Source of the DNA: Sinorhizobium fredii
Lineage (GTDB): Bacteria; Pseudomonadota; Alphaproteobacteria; Rhizobiales; Rhizobiaceae
Assembly: GCF_002944405.1 (NCBI RefSeq)
Contig: NZ_CP024309.1
Location: forward strand, 434,001 to 498,000
Length of the DNA: 64,000 nucleotides
Direction: 5' to 3'
This document shows positions 53,010 to 62,241 of the stretch, piece after piece; within the stretch, counting starts at the first letter, position 1; each line of letters starts with the position of its first letter. Below the pieces are notes generated by a model that did no database searches, was not told where the DNA came from, and saw nothing but the letters and a program-made list of their open reading frames with translations. The position numbers were made by a program, and so were the translations under genes.

Positions 53010-53453
53010 TCAGTTGCGCTGCATGATCGAGAGCGGGCTCGCCGGCGTGGCGCCGGCCGCTGTCGGCGTATAGACGCGGCCGAGTACGATGGAGGGTGTT
53101 GTCAGTCGAGCAAGAACCTGGCCGTCGATCCCGTCGATCGCATAGGCCAGGTCTACCGGTTGGACGTCCTTTGCGGTCTTCCCGTCAATGATGACGGTGT
53201 ATCCCCAGCCCTTCAGGGCAGCCTCGAGCGCAGTCGCGAATTCCGAACTGTCATTCTCCATCCTGATCGTCGTCGTGCCGGCAGGGCCGATCTGTTCGGC
53301 AAGCCGACTTGTCATGTCGCCGGCAATGGCGCTTGCACTTGGTCCGGAAAGAGAGACCGGAGCGGTAGCGGCCGTCAGTGCCTTGTCGGTCGTCTGGCAG
53401 CCGGAAAGAAGTGTGGCAGCGATGAGGGTGAGCTGCAGCTTTCGCATGGTCAT
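53010..53453 (-). CDS. trbH: TrbH, outer-membrane lipoprotein of the mating channel
   Basis: A 147-residue lipoprotein: [26 protein letters not shown] with lipobox LLSGC. A short beta-rich domain follows ([82 protein letters not shown]). It probably plays the VirB7-like role. ATG 53453 overlaps the trbG stop; the second ATG at 53447 has better spacing to GGGGAGG and may be the true start. Confidence 0.9.
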   Translation of the reverse strand: MTMRKLQLTLIAATLLSGCQTTDKALTAATAPVSLSGPSASAIAGDMTSRLAEQIGPAGTTTIRMENDSSEFATALEAALKGWGYTVIIDGKTAKDVQPVDLAYAIDGIDGQVLARLTTPSIVLGRVYTPTAAGATPASPLSIMQRN

Positions 53454-54262
53454 CCTCCCCGCCGAATCGTGATCTTCTGCTGCCGCCAGCCAACGCCGGA
53501 AACGAGGATCGCCTTGTCGACCGCGTAGTCAACGATCATCATGTCGTTCTTCATGCGATAGTTGACGATGCGGTTCTGCCCGCCGGAAACGACGAAAAGA
53601 ACCGGTGCATCCTGGCCGGAAATCGACTTCGGGAACTGGATGTAGGTCTTGGCGTCATCCGAATAGACCCGCTTCGGCTTCCAGGATGCGACGCCGCTCA
53701 CCGAATAAGAGAAGTTGAGCTTGTCGGGCGCCGGTCCGGGAATGCCGCCTGACTCCAGACGGGCATTGATGTCGGCGAGCCTGGTGGAGACATCCTCAGG
53801 ATATTCGAAACCGATCCGGGCCATATACTGGCTCGGATGGGACTTCAGCTGAATGTGATAGGTGCGCCGGGATGTCGTGACGACCATCGAGGTCAGAAGC
53901 CCCGATTCGGAGGGTTTCACGATCAGGTGGATTGCCTGCCCGCCGGTCACGCCCGAGGTAGCCGGCTCGACCTTCCAGCGAACGGTATCGCCGACGAGAA
54001 CGTCTCGAACCATCTCGCCGGCCTGCAGCTCGATGTCGCAGACCTGAAGCGGCGAGCAGACGACGGAGGGCTGGGTTTGGCCGAAAAGGAAGATGACCTT
54101 TCCATCGGAGCCGGTGGTAACGAGGCCTGGCGTTCCCCGCCACTTCCTAGAAATGTTCGTTCCCTTCATCTCATTCGTGGTCATGCTCTGCGCCTGGGCG
54201 CAATCTACGAAAAAGAGCCCTGCCATGCAGCCGGCGGCTGCGATCAATCCTGTTTTCTGCAT
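53450..54262 (-). CDS. trbG: TrbG, VirB9-like channel protein
   Basis: A 270-residue secreted protein with signal peptide [26 protein letters not shown] VirB9/TrbG domain follows: [123 protein letters not shown]. It forms the outer-membrane core complex with TrbH and TrbI. It starts 14 bases after trbF. Confidence 0.95.
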   Translation of the reverse strand: MQKTGLIAAAGCMAGLFFVDCAQAQSMTTNEMKGTNISRKWRGTPGLVTTGSDGKVIFLFGQTQPSVVCSPLQVCDIELQAGEMVRDVLVGDTVRWKVEPATSGVTGGQAIHLIVKPSESGLLTSMVVTTSRRTYHIQLKSHPSQYMARIGFEYPEDVSTRLADINARLESGGIPGPAPDKLNFSYSVSGVASWKPKRVYSDDAKTYIQFPKSISGQDAPVLFVVSGGQNRIVNYRMKNDMMIVDYAVDKAILVSGVGWRQQKITIRRGG

Positions 54263-54276
54263 CGGAAAAATCCCCC

Positions 54277-54939
54277 CTAAAGCTGTGCCGTCCAGTCGAA
54301 ATCCCGGACATAAAGACCGATCGGATTGAGGCGGATAGTTGCCTCGTCCTGCGGCGTTGTCAGCGTAACCGTCGCGATGCCCCGAAAACGGCGCGTGCCG
54401 GTTTCCTTTCCCTTGCGGTCGCGCTCGAATTCGGTCCAGTCGATCTGATAGGTCTGGTTTGAGAGAGCCACGATGTTGTTGACCTCGATCGCGACTGTGG
54501 ACGTTTTCGCCTTCTCGAATGGCGAGTTGCCGCGGAACCACGCGTTGATCTTCTCCGTAGACGGATCTGCAGTCCTGAGAAGCGCATAGGTCCGGTCGAT
54601 GTGTTGCTTTTGCACCACGGCGTCCGGCGTGATCGAGCGGAAGCTGCTTACGAAGTTGCCGAGCGTCGCGCGTACTACGCGGGCGTCGGCATACTCGATC
54701 TGCTCCGGGAAGCCGGCTGTTACCGACGTCCCGAGTTTGTCGACCTCGACGATATAGGGCACGAGCCTGACCTGGGTGCTCAGGTACATCGCGTAACTGA
54801 ACCCGATCACGGCCATGGACAGGCCAAGGATCCCGACAAGACGCCAGGCTGTGGCCGCTTTGACATAGGAGCCGTATCGTTCCGACCATTCCTGGCGCGC
54901 GGCGAGATACGGGTTCTCGGGGGCGCGGTTCGCTGCCAT
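54277..54939 (-). CDS. trbF: TrbF, VirB8-like assembly factor
   Basis: A 220-residue protein with a cytoplasmic N-terminus, one membrane segment near residues 35-55 ([21 protein letters not shown]) and a periplasmic VirB8 domain. The domain carries [89 protein letters not shown] and [16 protein letters not shown]. It is a nucleation factor of the channel. ATG 54939 follows the trbL stop by 22 bases. Confidence 0.95.
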   Translation of the reverse strand: MAANRAPENPYLAARQEWSERYGSYVKAATAWRLVGILGLSMAVIGFSYAMYLSTQVRLVPYIVEVDKLGTSVTAGFPEQIEYADARVVRATLGNFVSSFRSITPDAVVQKQHIDRTYALLRTADPSTEKINAWFRGNSPFEKAKTSTVAIEVNNIVALSNQTYQIDWTEFERDRKGKETGTRRFRGIATVTLTTPQDEATIRLNPIGLYVRDFDWTAQL

Positions 54940-54961
54940 CGATCCAACCTTTCCTTTGCTG

Positions 54962-56137
54962 TTAGTCGTTGCGTTCGGGAGGTCGCTTTGGAGCGCTGTG
55001 CCCGCTGCGGCTCTCGTCGAGCTTGGCGTTCGCGAGCCCGAGGAGCGAGCCAGCATAGGCACCCGGCGAGCCGATCGCCTTCTCCTTCGCCGCCGATCCC
55101 GCAGCCTTGCCGGCCGAACCGATGCCCGCGCCGACGCCTATGAAGGCGGACCCCATGACTGAGGAACCCGCGGCTCTGGCGGCTTGCGCCGCCGCAAACC
55201 CCGCCCCTGCCGCACCCGCTGTGAGAAATGCGGCCCCAGCAACAAAGGACGCCGCCTGGCCACCATGGCGGATCGCTTCCATCCCCCCGGAGACGGACGC
55301 ACCATGGACGACGCCCTGGATGATCCCTGGAACGTACATGGCGATGATGAAGACCACGACGGAAATACCGGCGATGGCCAGGGTCGTGACGAACTGATCC
55401 GACGTCGCCGTGGGAGCCTGGGCGAGACCGAGCAGGACGTTCGATCCGATCCTGGCGATCATCACCAGGGCCATGAGCTTCATGCCGACGCCAAAGGCAT
55501 AGACGAGATAGCGAACGGCAAAGTCTTTCGTGAACGACGTACCGCCCAATCCGAGCATGATCATGCCCGCGAGCAGGCCGACATACATCTCGACCATCAC
55601 CGACACGAAAATCGCCGCCACAAGCGAGAAGCATATGACGACGACGCTCATCGCCAACACTGCAGCGATCGCCAGCGCATTGTCTTCGAACACACCGAAC
55701 TGCGCCTGTTGCGACATTTGCGAGGCAACCCGTATTCCGGCGTCAAACACTTCTGCGGGCGAGGCTGAACCGCCGCCGGCTCCGATCTGGAAAAGGCTGT
55801 CGACGACGGCTCGGGCGAATGTCGGACCCTTATCAAGAACAAACGCGAAGAAGCCGACGAACATGATCCGCCTGACCAGTTCGGCAAACCAGCTATCAAG
55901 CGCAGCCGCCTGGATTGCGAGCCAGACCGCCGCAATACCGATCTCGATTGCAGCGAGGATCCAAAATAGCGATCTCGCCGCATCCATGATGGTGGCTTCC
56001 CACCCCTTCGCTGCGGACGAGACCTGATTTTCCAGTTCGGTTAGAACCTGTCCCTCCTGTGCGAAAGCCGGAACGGCACATGCGACGCAAAAGAGCCCTG
56101 CGATCACGACCGAGCGCGTGAGAATTTTATTCACCAT
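54962..56137 (-). CDS. trbL: TrbL, VirB6-like polytopic inner-membrane protein
   Basis: A 391-residue protein with a signal-like N-terminus ([17 protein letters not shown]), about five to six membrane segments between residues 55 and 300, and a Gly/Ala-rich cytoplasmic tail (residues 280-380). Typical VirB6/TrbL stretches are [63 protein letters not shown]. It is part of the inner-membrane channel. The start overlaps the trbK stop by seven bases. Confidence 0.94.
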   Translation of the reverse strand: MVNKILTRSVVIAGLFCVACAVPAFAQEGQVLTELENQVSSAAKGWEATIMDAARSLFWILAAIEIGIAAVWLAIQAAALDSWFAELVRRIMFVGFFAFVLDKGPTFARAVVDSLFQIGAGGGSASPAEVFDAGIRVASQMSQQAQFGVFEDNALAIAAVLAMSVVVICFSLVAAIFVSVMVEMYVGLLAGMIMLGLGGTSFTKDFAVRYLVYAFGVGMKLMALVMIARIGSNVLLGLAQAPTATSDQFVTTLAIAGISVVVFIIAMYVPGIIQGVVHGASVSGGMEAIRHGGQAASFVAGAAFLTAGAAGAGFAAAQAARAAGSSVMGSAFIGVGAGIGSAGKAAGSAAKEKAIGSPGAYAGSLLGLANAKLDESRSGHSAPKRPPERND

Positions 56138-56331
56138 CTCGGACGCAGCTCCTGACCATCTTTAACGGGAGGCAACCCGCTGCCGGAGCCGAAGAAGGTC
56201 TGCCCGGCAGAGCGCTGCCCGTCCGTGAGGCCAAGTTTGCTACTGTCTGTCGAATTGACAATCAGCGCGATCGCCGCCATCGCATGAGAGAGGAGAACGA
56301 GCGAAAGGGCGATGAGGATAGCGCGGTTCAC
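56131..56331 (-). CDS. trbK: TrbK, entry-exclusion protein
   Basis: A 66-residue protein with an N-terminal signal/anchor helix (ILIALSLVLLSHAMAAIALIV). Its C-terminal half ends in DGQELRPRW, like TrbK of Ti plasmids. It probably limits entry of a second copy of the plasmid. GTG 56331 overlaps the trbJ stop (GTGA), so it is coupled to trbJ. Divergence is high, as expected for an exclusion determinant. Confidence 0.82.
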   Translation of the reverse strand: MNRAILIALSLVLLSHAMAAIALIVNSTDSSKLGLTDGQRSAGQTFFGSGSGLPPVKDGQELRPRW

Positions 56332-57128
56332 CAGCGGGGCTCCATCTTTTGACCTTCGGGAATGCTCTTGACCTCGGCGTTGAAGAACTTTTCACGCCGA
56401 GCTTGGGCCAGATCCTTGTCGGTCTGTTCGGCTTGCAGCCAGGTGCCCATCATGGTCATCTGCTGGGAAACGAGGCCACGAAGCTTCTGCATCTGCGCGA
56501 CTTGTTGAGCAGCGATCTGGTGCCCGACCTGCAAGGCCCTCATCTGCCCGTCTGCCGTTTCGGACATCGATCTCAAAGACGACATCGTGCTTTCCTCGCC
56601 GTCGAATTGATCGGCCGTGAGGCTTGCCCCCTCTAGCGTGCTGGCGATGGTGTCGCGGTTGGTATCCGACCACGTCTCGTACGTGGACGAAAAGCTCGCT
56701 GCATTCGGCAGATTGGTCTTGAGGTTGGCATAGCTCTGAAACCGTTGCTGAAGCAGGTCGTCGGCATTCGCCATCGAAAACGAAACGCTCTGACCCTGGT
56801 CGACGATGCTGCGGAGCTGATTGAGATCGCTCTCGACATCACCCCAGATATGGGACGGCAGCGTGGCCGTGTTTTGGAGCAGGTTTTGATAGATGTTCAG
56901 CTGGGTTTCGATCTGCTGGGCAAGTTGGCTGATCTGCGTGAGCTGGTTCTGGATTTGCTCGCCGGATTGCCCGACCAGCGAAACCAGTTCACCGTTGTTG
57001 AGCACCTGGGTCCATTCAGTGGCGGCACCTGTCGCCGTGCCGGCTTGCGCTGGAATGGCTGCGGCGATGGACGCGGCGGCGAGCAGCCCGGCGAGCAGGT
57101 TAGTCGAAGTTGAGCAGCCATGCGGCAT
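56328..57128 (-). CDS. trbJ: TrbJ, VirB5-like pilus-associated protein
   Basis: A 266-residue secreted protein with signal peptide to about residue 29 (STNLLAGLLAAASIAAAIPAQA). A long helical VirB5/TrbJ domain follows (ATEWTQVLNNGELVSLVGQSGEQIQNQLTQISQLAQQIETQLNIYQNLLQNTATLPSHIWGDVESDL, ...SQQMTMMGTWLQAEQTDKDLAQARREKFFN). It ends KMEPRW, echoed by the end of TrbK. The start overlaps trbE by 29 bases. Confidence 0.94.
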   Translation of the reverse strand: MPHGCSTSTNLLAGLLAAASIAAAIPAQAGTATGAATEWTQVLNNGELVSLVGQSGEQIQNQLTQISQLAQQIETQLNIYQNLLQNTATLPSHIWGDVESDLNQLRSIVDQGQSVSFSMANADDLLQQRFQSYANLKTNLPNAASFSSTYETWSDTNRDTIASTLEGASLTADQFDGEESTMSSLRSMSETADGQMRALQVGHQIAAQQVAQMQKLRGLVSQQMTMMGTWLQAEQTDKDLAQARREKFFNAEVKSIPEGQKMEPRW

Positions 57129-59607
57129 CGTGAACTCCTCGCGTTTTCAGCCAATGGATCGGCCATTCGCGGCCATGTTCGGTTTTCAGCGCGCGGACGC
57201 GCTTCAGGTCGTCCTTGCCGGAAGCGCCGACAAAGCTCAGCGCTGCAGGACCAAGCGCCATGTCGAAGAGCCGCCGGCCTTCCGGCGTCGCGACGTAGTA
57301 CTCGCGCTTGGGGATCGCGGCCGCGACGATCTCGATCTGGCGATCGTTGAAACCCAACCGCTCATAGAACTCCCGCGTTCCCGGCTCGCGGGCGGCACCG
57401 TTCGGGAGGCAGATCTTCGTGGGGCACGATTCCTTCAGCACGTCGATGATGCCGGAGCTCTCCGCATCCGAAATAGATTGAGTCGCAAGGACCACAGCGC
57501 AGTTCGCCTTGCGCAGCACCTTCAGCCACTCGCGGATCTTGGCTCGAAACACGGGATGACCGAGCATCAGCCAGGCTTCGTCGAGGATGATCAGGCTTGG
57601 CGAGCCGTCGAGGCGCTTTTCGATGCGGTGGAACAGGCAGGTGAGCACCGGCACAAGATTGCGCTCACCCATGCTCATGAGACGCTCGATCTCGAAAGTT
57701 TGGAACCCACCGAGCGACAGGCCGTCCTGCTCGGCGTCGAGCAACTGACCCATCGGCCCGTCGACTGTGTAGTGGTGCAGCGCATCCTTGATCTCGCGCA
57801 TCTGAACGCCGCTGAGGAAATCTGATAGCGATCGCCCGGGAGCGCTGGCCATCAACCCGATTTGCCGGGAGATGGCATTGCGGTGATCGGGCGTAATGCG
57901 CACGCCTTGCAGCGCGACCAGCATCTCCATCCATTCCGCCGCCCAGGCGCGATCTGCGTCGCTGTCCAGATCGGAGAGCGGGCAGAAGGCGAGCACCCTC
58001 CGATCTGCGTCGCTGTCCAGATCGGAGAGCGGGCAGAAGGCGAGCACCCTCCCTTCTCCTTCGTTGGCGACGCCGATCTCGTAGTGGTCGCCATCGACAG
58101 CCAGCGTCAACGGTAGAAGTGAATTTCCCTTGTCGAAGGCGAAGATCTGGGCCCCGTCGTAACGCCGAAACTGCGCAGCGATCAGCGCCAGAAGCGTTGA
58201 CTTGCCCGACCCGGTTGGACCGAAGACTAGGGTGTGGCCGACGTCGTCAACATGCAGGTTGAGGCGGAACGGTGTTGAACCGCTCGAAACCTGGATCAAT
58301 GGGGGTGAATTCGCCGGATAGAAGGGGCATGGCGCGACCGGATTGCCGGACCAGACCGAGTTCAGCGGAATAAGATCGGCGAGATTGCTGGTGTTGATCA
58401 GCGGCTCGCGGATATTGCAGTACCAGTTGCCCGGCAGACTGCCGAGGTAGGCGTCGGTGGCATTGAGCGTCTCGATCCGTGCTCCAAAACCTTCCGCCTG
58501 GATCAGCCGGCGTATCGACTCCGCCTTTTCCTGAAGTGCCTCGCCATCTTCATCGAAGAGCACGATGACTGGCGTGTAGTAGCCGTAAGCGACCAGTTTC
58601 GACGAGGCCTGTGCGATCGCGTCCTCAGTGTCGGCCACCATGGTCATGGCGTCCTGGTCGACTGACCGGCTCTCTGTCTGGAATAACTGGTCGAAAAACG
58701 GGCGAACCTTCTGCTGCCACTTCTTGCGTGTGCGTTCAAGCGTCTGGCGGGCTTCTTCCGCGTCGAGAAAGATGAATCGCGATGACCAGCGATAGGTGTG
58801 CGGCATCAGGTCGAGACTGTTGAGGATCCCGGGCCAGCTTTCTGCCGGCAAACCGTCAATCGCGACGACGCCAAGAAACCGTTTCTCGATCTTCGGCGTC
58901 AGGCCGTGCTCGAGCTCGGCTGTCGCGATCCAATCGAGATACATGGGGACGTCCGGCAGCCGGATTGGATGGTTTTCGCCGGTCACGCAGAAGCGAATGA
59001 ACTGCAGCAGCTCATCATACCGGGCAAAACGCACCCCTCCCCTTTCGCTGACCTCGCGCGTTTCCATGCGTCGGATCGAGAGCGTGTTCGCCAAATACTG
59101 CTCGATCTCGCGAACGGCGTTATTGAACATGAAGAGCACCGTGTCCGCATACGATTTCTTGCGGCTTTCCTCGTCGGAGTAGATGTATTTGCTGAGCGCG
59201 GTCTTCGTGGACTCCAGCGGCCGGTAGGTCAGTATCAGCGCGTGCTTGCTCTCGAAATGCCCCCGCTCACGCGCGAAATGCGTCCGGCGCTCGGCGTCGA
59301 TCGCACGCGTGACCGGATCGGGGAAATGGCATCGATCCTCTGAAGGGTAATCGATCGTCGGAAGGCGGATGGCTTCGACCTGAATCATCCAGCCGCTCCC
59401 GAGCCGCGACAGGATCGCATTGATCTGCCGCGCCAGCTCGTTGCGTTCGAGGGCGGTCGCACTTTCAGAATCCGGGCCGGCAAAGTACCAGCCGGCCATT
59501 AGACTCCCGTCCTTGAGCAGGAGGACGCCATTGTCGACGAGGCCGGCGTAAGGAACGAGATCAGCGAAGGAAGGGCCTGTGGCCCGGAAGCGTTTCAAAG
59601 CAACCAC
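57100..59607 (-). CDS. trbE: TrbE, VirB4-like ATPase, with a 17-residue tandem duplication
   Basis: An 835-residue channel ATPase. The N-terminal VirB4 domain (residues 1-400) is followed by the P-loop domain with Walker A FGPTGSGKSTLLALIAAQ near 459, Walker B LIILDEAWLMLGHPVF near 670 and CAVVLATQSISDAE. It lacks no family motif. Between Walker A and B, at about residues 519-552, the 17 residues RVLAFCPLSDLDSDADR occur twice in a row through a perfect 51-bp duplication, making it longer by 17 than the typical Ti TrbE. GTG 59607 with AGGAGG gives the MVALK start; GTG 59610 is adjacent. Confidence 0.94.
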   Translation of the reverse strand: MVALKRFRATGPSFADLVPYAGLVDNGVLLLKDGSLMAGWYFAGPDSESATALERNELARQINAILSRLGSGWMIQVEAIRLPTIDYPSEDRCHFPDPVTRAIDAERRTHFARERGHFESKHALILTYRPLESTKTALSKYIYSDEESRKKSYADTVLFMFNNAVREIEQYLANTLSIRRMETREVSERGGVRFARYDELLQFIRFCVTGENHPIRLPDVPMYLDWIATAELEHGLTPKIEKRFLGVVAIDGLPAESWPGILNSLDLMPHTYRWSSRFIFLDAEEARQTLERTRKKWQQKVRPFFDQLFQTESRSVDQDAMTMVADTEDAIAQASSKLVAYGYYTPVIVLFDEDGEALQEKAESIRRLIQAEGFGARIETLNATDAYLGSLPGNWYCNIREPLINTSNLADLIPLNSVWSGNPVAPCPFYPANSPPLIQVSSGSTPFRLNLHVDDVGHTLVFGPTGSGKSTLLALIAAQFRRYDGAQIFAFDKGNSLLPLTLAVDGDHYEIGVANEGEGRVLAFCPLSDLDSDADRRVLAFCPLSDLDSDADRAWAAEWMEMLVALQGVRITPDHRNAISRQIGLMASAPGRSLSDFLSGVQMREIKDALHHYTVDGPMGQLLDAEQDGLSLGGFQTFEIERLMSMGERNLVPVLTCLFHRIEKRLDGSPSLIILDEAWLMLGHPVFRAKIREWLKVLRKANCAVVLATQSISDAESSGIIDVLKESCPTKICLPNGAAREPGTREFYERLGFNDRQIEIVAAAIPKREYYVATPEGRRLFDMALGPAALSFVGASGKDDLKRVRALKTEHGREWPIHWLKTRGVHDAAWLLNFD
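57950..58051. repeat. Perfect 51-bp tandem duplication inside trbE
   Basis: Bases 57950-58000 are repeated exactly at 58001-58051. The unit length is a multiple of three, so the trbE frame is kept and 17 residues are doubled. Confidence 0.97.
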
Positions 59608-59617
59608 CACAGCCTCC

Positions 59618-59917
59618 TCAATGCCGCCGCCACGGCGAACTGGTCGCCTTGTAGTAAGGGCTGTAGCAAATGTGCCTGATGTAGATTTGCCGCATCAGTG
59701 GATCGGATTTCGCCATCATCCTGAGCAGCCCGACGATCACGACCCAGACGGCGATACCGAAGAGCGCCGAATAGACCGTCAGGACGACGAAGATCAGGAT
59801 GACGGCGGCGAGCCCGGTGAGCAACACCAGTTCCCGATCGGCGCCCATCAGCAGGTTCGGACGGGACAATGCGCGATGAATGCGATTGCGCTGCAGGCCG
59901 GACAGGGAATCAGCCAC
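59618..59917 (-). CDS. trbD: TrbD, VirB3-like inner-membrane protein
   Basis: A 99-residue protein, the usual TrbD length: [82 protein letters not shown]. It has two membrane segments (residues 30-65). It works with TrbE and the pilin TrbC. GTG 59917 with GGGAGGGG upstream overlaps the trbC stop by 8 bases. Confidence 0.94.
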   Translation of the reverse strand: MADSLSGLQRNRIHRALSRPNLLMGADRELVLLTGLAAVILIFVVLTVYSALFGIAVWVVIVGLLRMMAKSDPLMRQIYIRHICYSPYYKATSSPWRRH

Positions 59918-60290
59918 GGGGCCCCTCCCCTTCTCCGTTGAAGCCGAACGACTGCCTCTCCTCGTCCATCAGGCCGATCGACGCGCCGGTCGCGCCGAAC
60001 AGACCGACGATTTGGGTGGCGCCGAGCAGGATGCCGGCGACGAGGACGATATAGACGAGCCGCCGCGCAAAATCGTTGAGCTCGCCGCCGAAAATGAGCA
60101 TGCCCCCGGCGATTGCCATCGCTGCAAGGGCAATGGCGCCGGCAACGGGGCCGGTGATAGACTCCTGAATTTGCTCCAGCGGCGCTTCCCACGGCAGCCC
60201 GCCGCCACCAGAGCTGGCGAGCGCGCAAGCAAACGGCGCGAGAACGATGGGCGCGGCAACGAGCGCGACAACGGTGACTTTACGCGACAT
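59910..60290 (-). CDS. trbC: TrbC, conjugal pilin precursor (VirB2-like)
   Basis: A 126-residue prepilin with signal sequence [21 protein letters not shown], the mature start near [16 protein letters not shown], and two hydrophobic helices ([42 protein letters not shown]). TraF (30969-31535) is the probable processing and cyclising enzyme. It overlaps trbB by 11 bases and trbD by 8. Confidence 0.94.
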   Translation of the reverse strand: MSRKVTVVALVAAPIVLAPFACALASSGGGGLPWEAPLEQIQESITGPVAGAIALAAMAIAGGMLIFGGELNDFARRLVYIVLVAGILLGATQIVGLFGATGASIGLMDEERQSFGFNGEGEGPRG

Positions 60291-61257
60291 GGCGCACCTC
60301 CTGCTCTTCGGTCAGTTGGTCTGCTTCGATCGCGTACTCGCCGCCCGCAAACCGCTCGACCTGAATGACGTCGCGTATACGCCGTCCGCGCGAAGTTCGT
60401 TCGATGGAGACGACAAGGTCGACCGCCTCGCCGATGACCTCTTGCATCGGCTGCTGGCTTGCCTCAGCGGTCAGCTGTTCGAGCCTTCGTAGCGCCGACA
60501 CGGCGGTATTCGAGTGGATTGTCGCCACGCCACCGGGATGGCCGGTGTTCCACGCCTTGAGCAGTGTGAGGGCAGCACCGTCGCGGACCTCGCCGACGAC
60601 AATCCTGTCCGGCCGAAGCCGGATGGTGCTCTTTAGGAGCCGCGCCATGTCGACAGTATCGCTCGTGTGCAGGAGCACGGCGTTCTCCGCCGCGCATTGG
60701 ATTTCAGCCGTGTCCTCGAGGATGACGAGGCGGTCCTGGGGCGCTGACTTGACGATTTCGGCGATGATCGCATTAGCCAGCGTTGTCTTGCCAGACCCAG
60801 TTCCACCGGAAATGATGATGTTGAGCCTGGCGGCAATCGCGCTGCGGATCGTCGACGCCTGATGGGCGGTCATGACGCCAGAACGCTCAAAGTCGTCGAG
60901 CGGGATCAACCGTGAGGCCCGACGGCGAATGGTAAAAGCCGGCTTCGCCACCACCGGAGGCAGCAGTCCTTCAAACCGGTGGCCGCCGATGGGCAGTTCG
61001 CCGGAGATGATCGGTTGCTCATCATCCACCTCCGTCTGAAGGGCATGAGCGACGGTTCCGATCACCATCTCCGCGGCGGCGGCAGACATTTCGCCGGCCG
61101 GCGCAACACCGTGACCTAGCCGCTCGATGAACAGCCTACCATCGGGATTGAGCATGATCTCGACGACAGTCGCATCGTCCAGGGCGGCGCACAGGTGATC
61201 GCCGAGCGCGTCCTGAAGTTTGCGCACGAGTCGCGGATGGGAACGAAGCTGGTTCAT
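60280..61257 (-). CDS. trbB: TrbB, VirB11-like secretion ATPase
   Basis: A 325-residue hexameric-type ATPase. The N-terminal domain (residues 1-130) is followed by the RecA-like domain with Walker [15 protein letters not shown] near 150, the Asp box [12 protein letters not shown], Walker B-region [30 protein letters not shown], and the His box VATIHSN. It powers pilus assembly and substrate transfer. ATG 61257 starts 11 bases after the traI stop, so trb genes are co-transcribed with traI. Confidence 0.96.
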   Translation of the reverse strand: MNQLRSHPRLVRKLQDALGDHLCAALDDATVVEIMLNPDGRLFIERLGHGVAPAGEMSAAAAEMVIGTVAHALQTEVDDEQPIISGELPIGGHRFEGLLPPVVAKPAFTIRRRASRLIPLDDFERSGVMTAHQASTIRSAIAARLNIIISGGTGSGKTTLANAIIAEIVKSAPQDRLVILEDTAEIQCAAENAVLLHTSDTVDMARLLKSTIRLRPDRIVVGEVRDGAALTLLKAWNTGHPGGVATIHSNTAVSALRRLEQLTAEASQQPMQEVIGEAVDLVVSIERTSRGRRIRDVIQVERFAGGEYAIEADQLTEEQEVRHVA

Positions 61258-61268
61258 GGCGATCTCCT

Positions 61269-61889
61269 TTACGCTACCTGGCTGACGGTGAGTTCGGATC
61301 GGTAGTTCGGTGGCCGCAGCTTCTGGAATGTGTCCGCATCCGCGGGCAATGTGCCCGCTACGGCCATCGTTACGCCAATCTTCTCGGGAGCACCCATCCG
61401 CTGCAGCGGCCAGCCGACGCGAGCGAGGATTCGCTCAAACCGAAGATCGGTCACGGTGACGATCTCGGTGTAGTTATTCCCTATGCACCATTCGATAATG
61501 CCCGCGAACATGGTCAGCGTGGCCTCATGGACGGAGCCGTCTCCCCTCCCCTCTTCGAGAGTCGTGTCGACGCAGAACCGGGAGCTCTCGATCATCGACG
61601 AATGGGCGGTCAGGCGGCCTTGCGGAAGTAGTGAGGGGAACACATCTGCCAGCATGGTCGGGCCTGTGGCAGGAAGAAGCCGTGCACATCCCGCCAGTCG
61701 ACCGGCCTTAGAGATGGCCAGGATATAGGTCGGTTGCAGATGGTCGAATGCATCGGCCTCACGGCCTGCCGCAACGTCGACGTCCCAGTTCAGGCGGTCT
61801 GAAAAGACCTTGGCGCGCAGCTCGTGATGACTGAGGAGAAGCTCGGCTTCTCGGATATTTCTCGGTCTTGAAATCGCGAGAATCTGCAT
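61269..61889 (-). CDS. traI: TraI, acyl-homoserine-lactone synthase (LuxI family)
   Basis: A 206-residue autoinducer synthase: ELLLSHHELRAKVFSDRLNWDVDVAAGREADAFDHLQPTYILAISKAGRLAGCARLLPATGPTMLADVFPSLLP...ESSRFCVDTTLEEG, keeping the conserved Arg, Phe, Trp, Asp and SRF-C residues of LuxI proteins. In the Ti system TraI makes 3-oxo-octanoyl-homoserine lactone; the exact acyl chain here is not deducible. It is the first gene of traI-trbBCDEJKLFGHI, which should create positive feedback with TraR. Confidence 0.95.
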   Translation of the reverse strand: MQILAISRPRNIREAELLLSHHELRAKVFSDRLNWDVDVAAGREADAFDHLQPTYILAISKAGRLAGCARLLPATGPTMLADVFPSLLPQGRLTAHSSMIESSRFCVDTTLEEGRGDGSVHEATLTMFAGIIEWCIGNNYTEIVTVTDLRFERILARVGWPLQRMGAPEKIGVTMAVAGTLPADADTFQKLRPPNYRSELTVSQVA

Positions 61890-61949
61890 GAATCTCTCCG
61901 TCGTTGTTGGACGACGGGGAAATCAGCACGAATCTCAATCAGGCGGCAG

Positions 61950-61965
61950 TTGTAGAATCCTACAA
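61950..61965. promoter_or_regulatory. Candidate TraR-binding palindrome upstream of traI
   Basis: TTGTAG-AATC-CTACAA is an inverted repeat with 6-base arms, 61 bases upstream of the traI start. Its core GAATCCTACA is shared with the minus-strand reading of 62049-62064 and nearly with 27482-27497. Confidence 0.6.
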
Positions 61966-62048
61966 GGTTTTTTCAGACCGATTCGCTCGACAACGCGGTT
62001 TCGCTCCGCGCCGGACGGACTTCGCGAAGTTTTCGAGGAGGCAAACCT

Positions 62049-62064
62049 ATGTAGGATTCACAGT
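62049..62064. promoter_or_regulatory. Second TraR-like site between traI and repA
   Basis: ATGTAGGATTCACAGT; its complement ACTGTGAATCCTACAT matches 14 of 16 bases of the site beside oriT. It lies about 180 bases before repA, as with the paired tra boxes that couple quorum sensing to repABC in Ti plasmids. Confidence 0.55.
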
Positions 62065-62159
62065 AAAACAGAAGGGGAACGTAGACGGCCTGTGTTTCCT
62101 CTAATACTCGGATTTCACAAGCTAATTTTGATTTGCCGGGGGCAGCCGGCATGGTGTCT

Positions 62160-62212
62160 GTTAACCGTTCGTTAACCAAGCAGCGTTTGACGCAACTGGG
62201 GAATCGGTTAAC
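62160..62212. promoter_or_regulatory. Cluster of three GTTAAC palindromes upstream of repA
   Basis: GTTAAC occurs at 62160-62165, 62171-62176 and 62207-62212, 30-82 bases before the repA start. The first pair forms a larger repeat GTTAAC-CGTTC-GTTAAC. Such palindromes are candidates for RepA/RepB autoregulation or a parS-like partition site. Confidence 0.55.
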
Positions 62213-62241
62213 TGTAGCGCGACGGAAATTGGGCGACGATC

